Shown here piece by piece: positions 27,081 through 35,229 of a stretch of DNA of 55,689 bases. Where the stretch lies: contig QBWF01000005.1 of assembly GCA_003283665.1 (NCBI GenBank), positions 1 to 55,689 of the forward strand, read 5' to 3'. This DNA is from Prochlorococcus sp. AG-315-I14 (GTDB lineage Bacteria; Cyanobacteriota; Cyanobacteriia; PCC-6307; Cyanobiaceae). The position numbers and the translations under genes are program-made. The notes below the pieces were generated by a model that worked only from the letters and a program-made list of their open reading frames with translations, did no database searches and was not told where the DNA came from. Positions within the stretch are counted from its first letter, which is position 1. Every line of letters starts with the position of its first letter.

Positions 27081-27308
27081 TTAGTTTTTTAAGCTATGAG
27101 TACATTTCAAGTTTTCCAAGCTCATATTTATCAAACAATTCCTATCTATTCCCAAGAGCTCAATAGCCTTTAACTCAAAATCATCTAGATCAAAGTAGTT
27201 GTAAGGTACTTTTAACCTTAGGGTTAACTGACCATTTTCTTTTGAAATGGAGTGATTTGAAAAATTCAACTCTTTAAAATTATTTTCAAAATCAAACGAA
27301 CTTCTCAA
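27081..27308 (-). CDS. Hypothetical small protein
   Basis: 75 aa, soluble, MRSSFDFENNFKELNFSNHS and KVPYNYFDLDDFELKAIELL. No family recognised; no signal peptide. Confidence 0.4.
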   Translation of the reverse strand: MRSSFDFENNFKELNFSNHSISKENGQLTLRLKVPYNYFDLDDFELKAIELLGIDRNCLINMSLENLKCTHSLKN

Positions 27309-27446
27309 ACTGCTTTCCCCTAATGCCTGAGTCGGGATCTAATGATTTGTAGAACTCGTCAAAGGTTGCCACTTTTTATTTTTGGATCCTTTGTTCTTGT
27401 CTCTATTTTGCAAGATCTCACAAGTTTGTCTTATTTGCAGTTGGGA

Positions 27447-27848
27447 TCAGTAATACCTTTCGGGTGTTGCTCTTGTGATTTTCACTTGGTTGCCTGAATG
27501 ACCTTCTGACTTACTAATCCATAATTTTTTCTCTTGATCTGTCAATTCTTTTTTAGTGCCAAAAATCCTTATAAACACCTGACCTAATTTCACCCCATCC
27601 AGTTCTTTTAGATCTTCACCAATTCCAAAGAACTCTGCTAACTCTTTGTTGCCAGAGAAGAAATCATCACCTTTCCAAGTATCAATTCCATTTTTATCGG
27701 TGTATTTTCTCTTGAAAAAATAGTGCTTTCCTTCTCCTCCTGTGAGGTTCTTCCATATATGCCAACCAACGATTACGCAAGGTTTTCTATTGCTTTTGTT
27801 TCCCATTCCCTTCCTAATGCTTCCATTTTTTTTTAATGCTAAATCCAC
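27447..27848 (-). CDS. Hypothetical basic protein
   Basis: 133 aa. Starts MDLALKKNGSIRKGMGNKSN; an alternative ATG lies 14 codons in. It contains KPCVIVGWHIWKNLTGGEGK, HYFFKRKYTDKNG and DFFSGNKELAEFFGIG. The composition suggests a soluble nucleic-acid- or peptide-binding protein, but no family is recognised. Confidence 0.5.
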   Translation of the reverse strand: MDLALKKNGSIRKGMGNKSNRKPCVIVGWHIWKNLTGGEGKHYFFKRKYTDKNGIDTWKGDDFFSGNKELAEFFGIGEDLKELDGVKLGQVFIRIFGTKKELTDQEKKLWISKSEGHSGNQVKITRATPERYY

Positions 27849-27914
27849 TTGACCATATAAACAATAATAGTATATTTGTATTCTCTTATTCCCATGGCAA
27901 AAAAACTACTAAGC

Positions 27915-27949
27915 AAAAAAAAAGATCCAGTGAGCAGGATCCTTTTTTT
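27915..27949. terminator. Bidirectional terminator-like hairpin
   Basis: AGATCC (27923-27928) pairs with GGATCCT (27937-27943) with a one-base bulge; eight or more As precede and seven Ts follow, so it can end transcription on either strand. Confidence 0.65.
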
Positions 27950-27966
27950 ATCTATGGAAATAAAAA

Positions 27967-28071
27967 ATGAATCAACCAATTAGAGAAGCATTAGCAACAC
28001 CAGAGGATGTTTGGTCTCTACCACAAGAGAGTTTTGTATGTTCTTCATTCGTGATCCGAAATCTGCGATAG
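27967..28071 (+). CDS. Possible 34-aa ORF
   Basis: MNQPIREALATPEDVWSLPQ and 14 more residues, starting right after the terminator hairpin. Too short to support alone. Confidence 0.2.
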   Translation: MNQPIREALATPEDVWSLPQESFVCSSFVIRNLR

Positions 28072-28109
28072 AAATCCATCAACATTTGATAATTCAAATT
28101 TCGAACAAA

Positions 28110-28406
28110 CTATTCAAAATCAATTTCCACTTCTTCTTTCATATCCCTATCTAGGTCGGGAAGATTTGGTTCTATCCAATGAGATTTATTGTCCACACTA
28201 GCCGCAGTTGCATAATTCATAATGTGCTGATCTACTTGTTTATAAATATCATGTAGATTTAAATCTTTGCGAACATCATCTGCTATCTCTGAGACCTGTT
28301 GTTCTGTTAAACAATGATCAGGATGTCGTAAATCACAGCAAGGGATTCTTTGCTCTATCAACTCATTTATGTTGATTTTAATTTCGTAATCTGGGTAAAC
28401 AGTCAT
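28110..28406 (-). CDS. Hypothetical soluble protein downstream of ferredoxin
   Basis: From ATG 28406: 98 aa, MTVYPDYEIKININELIEQR, then PCCDLRHPDHCLTEQQVSEI and a helical acidic end. A TTG at 28478 would overlap the ferredoxin gene by 16 nt and is less likely. The CCDLRHPDHC cluster could bind metal. Same strand as the ferredoxin, so they may form one transcript. No family recognised. Confidence 0.55.
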   Translation of the reverse strand: MTVYPDYEIKININELIEQRIPCCDLRHPDHCLTEQQVSEIADDVRKDLNLHDIYKQVDQHIMNYATAASVDNKSHWIEPNLPDLDRDMKEEVEIDFE

Positions 28407-28462
28407 GTTATAAAAGAACTTTTTTTTTATTTCTAATTCAATTTTAGGATTTGTTTTTAAGT

Positions 28463-28777
28463 TTATCGTTGATCCCAAACAGCATCAAATTGATTCGCAA
28501 TTATTTTTAAATCTGATTTGGGATATGCCTGACATAAAAGAACATAACCTTCATCTTGCAATTCACTCTTCAAACCCATTGCATCCATGTCGACAGAACC
28601 TTCTTTAAGTAAGGCGGCACATGTGCAACACATACCTACAAGGCAAGAACTTGGTAGCTCCACATTTGCATCTGCAGCAGCCTCGAATACGGTCTGGTCA
28701 GACTTGCAACTAAAACTTTTCTGAACTTGATCAATCTCGATAGTTATCTGGAATATGGAATCAGACACTTTAACCAA
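28463..28777 (-). CDS. [2Fe-2S] plant-type ferredoxin
   Basis: 104 aa. Ligands follow the plant-type pattern: C45 and C50 in LPSSCLVGMCCTC, C53 in the same block, and C82 in GYVLLCQAYP (C-x4-C-x2-C...C). Other family blocks are DQTVFEAAADANVELPSSC and a C-terminal strand SDLKIIA. It carries electrons from photosystem I or another reductase to a partner that is not obvious here. The presumed TTG start lies inside a perfect hairpin (28774-28789); a GTG three codons in is possible. Being in an island, it is an accessory, not the main, ferredoxin. Confidence 0.88.
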   Translation of the reverse strand: MVKVSDSIFQITIEIDQVQKSFSCKSDQTVFEAAADANVELPSSCLVGMCCTCAALLKEGSVDMDAMGLKSELQDEGYVLLCQAYPKSDLKIIANQFDAVWDQR

Positions 28778-28789
28778 GGCGAACCTTGG
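28774..28789 (-). promoter_or_regulatory. UUCG-loop hairpin over the ferredoxin start codon
   Basis: On the minus strand CCAAGG-TTCG-CCTTGG forms a six-pair stem with a stable tetraloop; the TTG start (28777-28775) is in its 3' arm. This could block initiation or expose a downstream GTG start. No T-tract follows, so it is not a normal terminator. Confidence 0.45.
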
Positions 28790-29426
28790 CTTATTATGGC
28801 TTATTTGTTACACGAAAGGAAAACTTTTTATACGGCAGCAGTTTTGCCTCTTGGAGGCCAGCTGGAAGAGCAAAAACAATAGTTAGTGTGAAAATTTTGG
28901 CACTTTAATTTTCTTGGAATTTTGGGATCATACTTTTAATATTAATGACCATATAGGGATTGTAATCAAAGCAGCCAGAGTACTTGCCAATGGGTCCTTT
29001 GTTAATTAAATCGATGGGGGTCATCTAAAACGGGACCAGTTTTCCAGCGTCAGACCTTCAAATAATGAGAATGGATTGCTGTCATTCTTAAGAGCTTTTA
29101 GTAGTGTTTAAGCACCTTTTAGGCTTGTTTAGTGGTTGACTTCTGTTGACGCTTCATTTCATATCTATCCCTGTAGAGAGTTTTAAATAGTTGATCTAAA
29201 AATGGTTTTTCAGCTTCTCTTCTTTTATTGGTTTTAATCCTGCAAAGATCGCAGTTGTCTTTTTGAGGAATGGTGAAGCGAAATCAGGAGAGATCAAACT
29301 TATAAAAGATTTTTTGTAATCAAAAAAAACTCTAAAAAGAATAAACAAGCAACCTGATCACCTGATGAATGTTGAAGCAATAAGAAAAAATAGGCATGAT
29401 GGGTTTATGAGATAAATACTAAATTA
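28790..29426. other. Intergenic region upstream of tenA (about 640 bp)
   Basis: Contains a 28-codon frame at 28796 and, on the minus strand near 29130-29290, a start-less frame (DNCDLCRIKTNKRREAEK, FLDQLFKTLYRDRYEMKRQQ) that may be a gene remnant. No TPP riboswitch core was found before tenA. Confidence 0.35.
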
Positions 29427-30053
29427 ATGTTGATAACTCAAAAATTATGGGAAAGTAATTATGATCTTGCTTCACTCAGCCTAAATACTAAATTCGTCCA
29501 AGGGATAAAGAATGGAAATCTTCCTAAAACAAAATTCCAAGAATATTTAGCTCAAGATTATTTTTTCTTAGAAAGTTTCGCTCGTGCATACGGATTAGCA
29601 GTTTCCAAGTCAAGAAATAAAAAAAACATCAAAATTTTAAGTGTACTCTTATCAGGAGTATCAGAGGAGTTGATTTTGCATGAAACTTATGCAAAGGAAT
29701 GGGATATTGATTTGACTACTAATTCAATAGAACCTGCTACAAAAAAATATACTGATTTTTTAGAAGATGTCTCCATAAACTTAAGTTTAATCGAAATCAT
29801 GAGCGCAATGACGCCATGCATGCGTTTATATTCTTGGCTTGGAAAGAATTTATTAAATATGACTTCTGATAATCCTTATAAAGAATGGATCTTAACTTAC
29901 TCTGATCAAGGTTTTGATAATCTTGCAAAATCACTCGAATATCTAATAGATGAATATGATGATTCTTATGATGTTGACCAAGTTAATTTTCTATATAAAA
30001 GAGCTATGGAATTGGAACTAGAATTTTTCAATGCCTATTCATCTTTCTCTTAA
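29427..30053 (+). CDS. tenA: TenA family thiamin-salvage aminohydrolase
   Basis: 208 aa, the usual TenA length. Recognisable parts are QDYFFLESFARAYGLAVSK with the substrate-binding Asp, GVSEELILHETYAKEWDID, MTPCMRLYSWLGKNLL with the Cys that marks the TenA_C type, and a C-terminal LELEFFNAYS. TenA releases 4-amino-5-hydroxymethyl-2-methylpyrimidine from degraded thiamin. thiD starts 32 bp downstream, so the pair makes HMP and phosphorylates it. Start is ATG at 29427. Confidence 0.88.
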   Translation: MLITQKLWESNYDLASLSLNTKFVQGIKNGNLPKTKFQEYLAQDYFFLESFARAYGLAVSKSRNKKNIKILSVLLSGVSEELILHETYAKEWDIDLTTNSIEPATKKYTDFLEDVSINLSLIEIMSAMTPCMRLYSWLGKNLLNMTSDNPYKEWILTYSDQGFDNLAKSLEYLIDEYDDSYDVDQVNFLYKRAMELELEFFNAYSSFS

Positions 30054-30085
30054 ATTAGAAAAGATTTACTTTATAACAAGAAATT

Positions 30086-30868
30086 ATGTATTCTAAAATT
30101 GCTCTTTCAATCGGTGGTAGTGATTCTGGTGGAGGTGCAGGTATTCAAGCAGATCTAAGAACATTCATGTCTATCAAAGTGCATGGATGCACTGCCATTA
30201 CATGCATTACAGCACAAAACAGTATAGGGGTAACTGACGTAGAAGCTGTCCAAAGTCATTTATTAATCAATCAGATTGATGCTTTATTCTCGGATTTCGA
30301 GATACAGTGTTTAAAAACTGGAATGCTATTAAACGAAAGAATTATTATAAATACTTCAGCAAAATTAAAGGAATACTCTATCCCTAAAATTATTGATCCG
30401 GTTATGGTTTCAAGGACTGGGTCGAAATTAATCGAAGATAGTGCAATTAATGCTTATAAAAAATTACTTATTCCACAGGCGGAAATAGTAACTCCAAATA
30501 TTTATGAAGCTAATTTACTTTCAGATGTTCAAATAAAAAATGAAGAAGATATAGAAATATCTGCTCATGAAATTTTAAAACTTGGTCCTAAAGCCGTCTT
30601 AATAAAAGGAGGAGGATTAAATTCCTTGAAAGGCAAAGATTTTTATATTGATAGAGAAGGCAAAAGAGATTGGTTCCTTAATAAATTTATTAACACCTCA
30701 AATACACATGGTAGTGGATGTACATTAAGTGCTGCTATTTGTAGTTATGTCGCTTTAGGTTTTGAGTTGATAGAATCAATCAAAATGGCAAAATATTTTA
30801 TTGAAAGATCTTTAGAAAAATCCTATAAGATTGGATCTGGTCCCGGACCTCTTGGACATTATCAATAA
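30086..30868 (+). CDS. thiD: Hydroxymethylpyrimidine / phosphomethylpyrimidine kinase
   Basis: 260 aa of the ribokinase fold: ALSIGGSDSGGGAGIQADLR, TAITCITAQNSIGVTDVEAV, KIIDPVMVSRTGSKLIED, TPNIYEANLLSD, and the anion-hole motif NTHGSGCTLSAAICSY with the catalytic Asp position replaced by the S-G-C form usual in ThiD. It converts HMP to HMP-PP in two steps for thiamin synthesis. Directly follows tenA. Confidence 0.93.
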   Translation: MYSKIALSIGGSDSGGGAGIQADLRTFMSIKVHGCTAITCITAQNSIGVTDVEAVQSHLLINQIDALFSDFEIQCLKTGMLLNERIIINTSAKLKEYSIPKIIDPVMVSRTGSKLIEDSAINAYKKLLIPQAEIVTPNIYEANLLSDVQIKNEEDIEISAHEILKLGPKAVLIKGGGLNSLKGKDFYIDREGKRDWFLNKFINTSNTHGSGCTLSAAICSYVALGFELIESIKMAKYFIERSLEKSYKIGSGPGPLGHYQ

Positions 30869-30952
30869 CAAATAGACTGACGTTTAAAGTGATTTTTTAG
30901 TTAACGTAAATATAATTCTTACGACTAAAAGAAAGATTTCATATGAAAAGTT

Positions 30953-31969
30953 TTAATTTAAAATTGTCTTTAAAGAAATAGTCATATCTTCTAATGTTTT
31001 TTTAAAAGGAGTTGGCTCCCAATCGAAAATTGAAATAGTTTCGGATATATCTGCTCCATATCGACCTCTTTTAATCATAGAGGAAGTGCTTTTCATATCT
31101 CTATTGAACATTGCTAGAGAATTTATGACTTGAGTAGGGACCAAACTCTTTGGAGATTTATTAAATCCCAGTTCTCTTAAAATTTCTGAAATTTCTAAGA
31201 ATGGAATACCTTCTTGAGACGTTGCAATTATTCTTTTATGATCACTTTGGTTATTAGTTAATGATTGTACATGCAACTTCGCTACATCTCTTACATCAAC
31301 CACAGTGAAATAGATATCTGGTAAAGCTGGAAATTTACCGGTAATCATTTTTGTAATTAAACTCGCTGATATACCTTCTATATCATTACTAAGTAATGGT
31401 CCAAAAACCATTCCAGGGTGAATAGTAGTCATTGAAAATGACTCGTCGGTTTGGTTGTCAACAAAATCCCAAGCTGCTTTTTCAGCTATTGTCTTGCTTT
31501 TTATATAAGCCCCTACATCCTTTGAGGTATCAGTCCAATCATTAGTATTGCAGTAGCTCTTGCTATGTCCGTAAGCTATAGCTCCCATTGATGAAGTGAG
31601 GACTGCCTTTTTAACTTTTGATTTATGCGCAGCTTTTAATGCCCTTAATGTTCCTTCTAATGCAGGGGTGATTAGTTCATTTTCATTCTTTGGCTCTTCG
31701 ACAAAGCATGGTGAAGCGATATGAATAAGATAATCACAATCTGAAGCCGCATCGTCCCAGCCTTCATCCTTAAGTAAATTCAATTTACAAAAATCAAGAT
31801 TGTTATTGTTAAATTCTGTACCTAACGATTTTCTTACTTCATTCTCTCGATTTAGATCTCTTAGAGATCCTTTTACTTCATATCCATTATTTAATAATTC
31901 CAAAATGCAATGCAGAGCAATATACCCTGAAGCACCAGTTACTAGAACTTTTCCTTGATTAACAGTCAT
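30953..31969 (-). CDS. Extended SDR, dihydroflavonol-4-reductase-like NAD(P)-dependent reductase
   Basis: 338 aa. The Rossmann motif KVLVTGASGYIALHCILEL is followed by DYLIHIASPCF, KAVLTSSMGAIAYG and the catalytic YIKSKTIAEKAAW (Y-x3-K). This is the DFR/ketoreductase branch of extended SDRs, acting on ketone or aldehyde substrates in the cytosol; substrate unknown. It faces thiD convergently, 84 bp away. Likely horizontally acquired with the island. Confidence 0.85.
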   Translation of the reverse strand: MTVNQGKVLVTGASGYIALHCILELLNNGYEVKGSLRDLNRENEVRKSLGTEFNNNNLDFCKLNLLKDEGWDDAASDCDYLIHIASPCFVEEPKNENELITPALEGTLRALKAAHKSKVKKAVLTSSMGAIAYGHSKSYCNTNDWTDTSKDVGAYIKSKTIAEKAAWDFVDNQTDESFSMTTIHPGMVFGPLLSNDIEGISASLITKMITGKFPALPDIYFTVVDVRDVAKLHVQSLTNNQSDHKRIIATSQEGIPFLEISEILRELGFNKSPKSLVPTQVINSLAMFNRDMKSTSSMIKRGRYGADISETISIFDWEPTPFKKTLEDMTISLKTILN

Positions 31970-32054
31970 TAGATAATATTATCAATAAATGATCGGCCTG
32001 TTCTTTTACTTTGTATACATAACTGAATTAAAGGGATTTAACGGGCCAATAAAA

Positions 32055-32243
32055 ATGCTCTTAAGATATGGAACTACTTTTAAGTTCAAAGTGAAAAAGG
32101 TTATTTCATTAGTTTTCGCACTTTCAGTTATTGCTAGTCCATCTCTTGCTTGGGGTTGGGGAGGAGAAGGTGGATGCCCTCATTCAAAAGACAAAACAAA
32201 TCAAGATGCTAAAACTGAGCAAGTAGAAGAAACTGACGCTTAA
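32055..32243 (+). CDS. Small secreted protein, Trp/Gly-rich start
   Basis: 62 aa from ATG 32055 with a signal peptide (KFKVKKVISLVFALSVIASP, cleaved near SLA-WGW). The mature part starts WGWGGEGGCPHSKDK and is acidic and polar. An upstream TTG/ATG frame back to 31989 is open, but would put the signal peptide inside. No family recognised. Confidence 0.55.
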   Translation: MLLRYGTTFKFKVKKVISLVFALSVIASPSLAWGWGGEGGCPHSKDKTNQDAKTEQVEETDA

Positions 32244-32351
32244 GTTGGAAGACCAGTTAGACTAGACAGAGTTTTCAATTGAGTATTAGTGCCGAGAGCT
32301 ACAAAAGAGAGTTTGAGCCTTTAATAGAGAAAATATGGCCCATTCAGGAAC

Positions 32352-32468
32352 ATGACCAGAAAAGAGTTCATGGATAAGTTCTTTGATCTTTGCAAGGACG
32401 CTCAAGAAGAAATTCCACCAAATGTGATTGCAGAAATTCTCAGAGATTATGCAGATAGGTTGGATTAG
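32352..32468 (+). CDS. Tiny soluble protein, 38 aa, first of a micro-operon
   Basis: MTRKEFMDKFFDLCKDAQEE followed by IPPNVIAEILRDYADRLD: a compact helical protein. Its TAG abuts the next ATG (TAGATG). The ILRDYADRL end resembles VMLRDVADAF in the 32833 protein. Confidence 0.5.
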   Translation: MTRKEFMDKFFDLCKDAQEEIPPNVIAEILRDYADRLD

Positions 32469-32693
32469 ATGAAAATACTCTTTGCTTTTGTTCTTGGTCT
32501 TCTTTTGTTTTTCTGTCCTATTGCAGTTCAAGCAGAAGAGGTTGAATTAATGCACAAAGAGGAAATACTTGAAGCACCTTCAGAAGACGCACTAAATTAT
32601 TTACTGAGTGAGGACATATATCTAGGCACTCTTTCTTGGCAAGGAAATAAAGTTTCTACCAAATTTAATTACGACAAGAAAAAGAAGAAGTGA
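32469..32693 (+). CDS. Small secreted protein with Lys-rich tail
   Basis: 74 aa: signal peptide MKILFAFVLGLLLFFCPIAV with cleavage near VQA-EE; mature acidic part (EVELMHKEEILEAPSEDALN) and a terminal run of lysines. Its start abuts the preceding stop and its TGA overlaps the next GTG. Confidence 0.6.
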   Translation: MKILFAFVLGLLLFFCPIAVQAEEVELMHKEEILEAPSEDALNYLLSEDIYLGTLSWQGNKVSTKFNYDKKKKK

Positions 32694-32785
32694 TAAAGCC
32701 TAAATTCAAGTGGTTTATTACCTTCTATGTGATCAGCCCTCTGGTTTTGATATTTACTGTCTACGGATATTTAATTCTTAAGTGA
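32690..32785 (+). CDS. Tiny membrane protein, 31 aa, GTG start
   Basis: GTG at 32690 overlaps the previous TGA (GTGA). Product: MIKPKFKWFITFYVISPLVL then IFTVYGYLILK, one membrane helix with a basic N-terminus. The overlap supports it as the third cistron. Confidence 0.45.
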   Translation: MIKPKFKWFITFYVISPLVLIFTVYGYLILK

Positions 32786-32832
32786 AGGCGATAGAAATGC
32801 TGCATGATGTGTTGATTAACGCCTATTAATTG

Positions 32833-33045
32833 ATGACTGATAAGAGTAAAGAAACATGGCAACCAACAGATGCGCAAGTCGATAAAATAATTCTTCCTGC
32901 CATGCAGGGGCTCGCACAGCAATGCGCTGATTATATTAACGAACTTCAATGTCCTACTGGATTTATTGCTGTCATGCTTAGGGATGTTGCAGATGCATTC
33001 GAGAACCCAGCGCCCGAAGGCGATAGCGATTGTTCTTGTTGCTAA
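32833..33045 (+). CDS. Small protein with C-terminal Cys cluster
   Basis: 70 aa from ATG 32833: MTDKSKETWQPTDAQVDKII, a helical centre (MQGLAQQCADYINELQCPTG) and an end EGDSDCSCC that could bind metal. The next gene starts 2 bp after its stop. No family recognised. Confidence 0.55.
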   Translation: MTDKSKETWQPTDAQVDKIILPAMQGLAQQCADYINELQCPTGFIAVMLRDVADAFENPAPEGDSDCSCC

Positions 33046-33047
33046 TA

Positions 33048-33269
33048 ATGTCTTTACGTCATCCCCTTTTTCATAGAACCATTTTGGCTCTTCTTTTAGA
33101 TGTTCAAGAAGCAGGGTACGAACCACCAACGCTGGAAAATATAGAAGCCTTTAAAATTGAGCTGCTCCAGGAGTTAGAGGAAGGCATAACTCCCATAATT
33201 GAAAGATGTTGCTATCAGAATCCTTCAGTCAAAAGGAATGAAGAGAAATCAAACCTACCTAAGTGTTAA
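33048..33269 (+). CDS. Hypothetical small helical protein
   Basis: 73 aa from ATG 33048, MSLRHPLFHRTILALLLDVQ, EAGYEPPTLENIEAFKIELL, with three cysteines in its second half. Starts 2 bp after the Cys-cluster gene, so both are one operon. Confidence 0.5.
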   Translation: MSLRHPLFHRTILALLLDVQEAGYEPPTLENIEAFKIELLQELEEGITPIIERCCYQNPSVKRNEEKSNLPKC

Positions 33270-33458
33270 AGGGTCCTTCTCATAGCATTCTATGATTGAC
33301 AGCCAATTTCTTTTTGAACCACTGGGGCTGACTTAGGTCAGTCCATTTTATGGGCTAACTACTCAGAAAAAGACATCCATCTTTACTCTGAAGTGATTAG
33401 TCTTGGATCTTTAAAGAAAGATTGATACTCCATCACAATTCTTTGTAAAAATTGATAC

Positions 33459-33872
33459 TTTTCCACAGAAGGTGATTCTCGCTGCTCATTCTTCTTTGAA
33501 TAGAAAACGAATCTAAAATCAAAAATAACGTGAAGTATGATTTTGTGGGAATGCTTGGCCAAAGTTAATTAAAAGGTTTTTCTCTTCATTTTCAAAAGAA
33601 GAGAAATGAGAATTTTGATTAATGCTTTCTTCTTACAATTATGTGACTCAAAGCTGTTTGAAGAATAAAGATTTAAAGTGATATCGCTTACCAAGACTTA
33701 CAAGTTCCCTGAATGAGAACTTTAAAAGAAGCTAGATAAACCTATTTTTAGCTTTTAAGATACTCAATGAGAACCATAAGAGTAACTTATGGTACATATA
33801 AGAAGCTCTAATTGATCACTTTTTCAGCCTTTCCCCACGAGTAAATGACAACTTTTCCACATGTTTTCCACA
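33459..33872. promoter_or_regulatory. DnaA-box-like cluster in an 829-bp non-coding region
   Basis: Exact TTTTCCACA at 33459-33467, 33853-33861 and 33864-33872; the last two are 11 bp apart, one helical turn. An inverted repeat CCATAAG/CTTATGG lies near 33773-33791. The gap 33270-34098 has no gene. TTTTCCACA is the DnaA box form reported in cyanobacteria; use as an origin or DnaA-binding site is inferred. Confidence 0.4.
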
Positions 33873-34098
33873 GGATGAAAATAACTACTCCTTCTGAGAC
33901 TTAGTTCAGTGGAAAAACTAAAGAAACGTGCTTTTTGATCTACTTGAAAGTCAAATTCAGCTTTAAACTTATTCTTTAGCTTGACATCCTTTCATAGCAA
34001 AGGATCTCACTTTATGGATTCATGAGAATGTTTTTTTTTGCTTCCTTGACTTGATTCTGAAAATGTGAGGAACTGGAGTCTGACGAGTAAAGGTTTGA

Positions 34099-34389
34099 AT
34101 GCAAAGTTTGGCACTAGAAACGATTCAACAAAGAGAAACAGATGAAGTAACTAGTGCCTATGTAAATAATGAGGATGATGTATTAGTCAGTTTTATTCAA
34201 GAAATTCCTGAGTATCTCCAAGAGGCCATGTCTACTTTTATAGATAAACATCCTAATTGGGATCAATATCGACTAATGCAGGCTGCTATATCTGGTTACC
34301 TTTTACAGAAAGGGGGTGATTCAAGAGAAATCCACCGTCTTTACTTTAAAAGTATGTTTTGTAAAAAAGCCTTTGGTCAAATTCTATGA
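34099..34389 (+). CDS. DUF2811 family protein (copy 1)
   Basis: 96 aa. The core VSFIQEIPEYLQEAMSTFID, KHPNWDQYRLMQAAISGYLL, QKG and REIHRLYFKSMF follows DUF2811. Function unknown. Its TGA overlaps the ATG of a second DUF2811 gene (ATGA), so they are coupled. Confidence 0.78.
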   Translation: MQSLALETIQQRETDEVTSAYVNNEDDVLVSFIQEIPEYLQEAMSTFIDKHPNWDQYRLMQAAISGYLLQKGGDSREIHRLYFKSMFCKKAFGQIL

Positions 34390-34586
34390 ATATGGAAACG
34401 GAGATTCCAGAGATCCTTTTGAACAAGATGAAGGATTTCATTGAATCAAGCCCTGAGTACGATCAGCACAGTTTCATAACTTCAGCCGTGAATAACTTCT
34501 TATACAAAAATGGGTGTGAAGATAGGCGAGTTTCAGAGAATTATTTAAACGATATTTTTGATCAGTCTCCCTCTCAATCAACCTGA
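34386..34586 (+). CDS. DUF2811 family protein (copy 2)
   Basis: 66 aa: METEIPEILLNKMKDFIESS, PEYDQHSFITSAVNNFLYKN, ENYLNDIF. The same order of elements as copy 1 but strongly diverged, so the duplication is old or the two were acquired as a pair. Overlaps copy 1 by 4 nt. Confidence 0.75.
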   Translation: MNMETEIPEILLNKMKDFIESSPEYDQHSFITSAVNNFLYKNGCEDRRVSENYLNDIFDQSPSQST

Positions 34587-34824
34587 ATTGTGTCTTTAAG
34601 TTTTTGATTAATCAAAATGGCGAATGTTATATGCAATATCAACAAAAAAGAGCATAACTTCTATATATCTGCAATTCTTCTCCAACTCCAACAATATGAG
34701 CGATAGCGATTATTTCTTGTTGCTTAGTCTCTAGTGCCCAGATGAAAAGCATCAGGGGTAACAAAGCAGAGACTCGGTGTTAATTCAATTGCAATAAATT
34801 GGGCTTTGGCTCTTACGTAATAAA

Positions 34825-34842
34825 CCCCGCCTTGCGACGGGG
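34825..34842 (-). terminator. Terminator of the SET-domain gene
   Basis: CCCCG/CGGGG stem; on the minus strand TTTATTA follows. It lies about 100 bp past the stop of the minus-strand SET gene. The remainder of 34587-34944 holds nothing recognisable. Confidence 0.6.
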
Positions 34843-34944
34843 CTGAAAAGTGATCATTTTGTACAAGCTATGACGAAAAGGATCAGTGTCTTTTCATTTC
34901 TCAATACTGTGATGTGATTGCATGTCCTTCTGATTTACAAAAAA

Positions 34945-35229
34945 TTAATCCCTATCCATCTCTAAAAGATAGGGCGCAATAAATCCATTGTAATCAAGCT
35001 TCTTTTTTGATGATAATCCCTTCCATCCATTGACATATTTCCTGCATTCATATTCTCCGCATAAGCAAGGATTTGGAAAAAAATCGATTGAATAATTTCT
35101 CATCGCATAATCAAAAGTAATTTCTTCACCTTTGTCGATACTCCTGTAGGCAATGAAAACATGAGCCCCAGATGCGTTTACCGAAATGCCGCATGAAGGG
35201 CTGCATGAGTGATTGACCTTGCTGATCAA
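34945..35229 (-). pseudogene. SET-domain protein, N-terminally truncated
   Basis: 94 aa from a TTG. It holds only the C-terminal half of a SET domain: SKVNHSCSPSCGISVN, GEEITFDYAM and a post-SET zinc motif PCLCGEYECRKYVNGW. The N-terminal strands of the SET fold are missing; upstream the frame is open for some 20 more codons but not SET-like. SET proteins methylate lysine using S-adenosylmethionine; this copy lacks part of the binding site and is probably inactive. Confidence 0.7.

Noticed and set aside
28883..29426. TPP riboswitch before tenA-thiD
   Set aside because: ACCTGAT-like words occur near 29351, but the CTGAGA and paired thi-box elements in the right order are missing.
32761..33129. 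122-aa minus-strand frame
   Set aside because: It is opposite the better-supported plus-strand pair at 32833 and 33048, which have ATG starts, 2-bp spacing and good composition.
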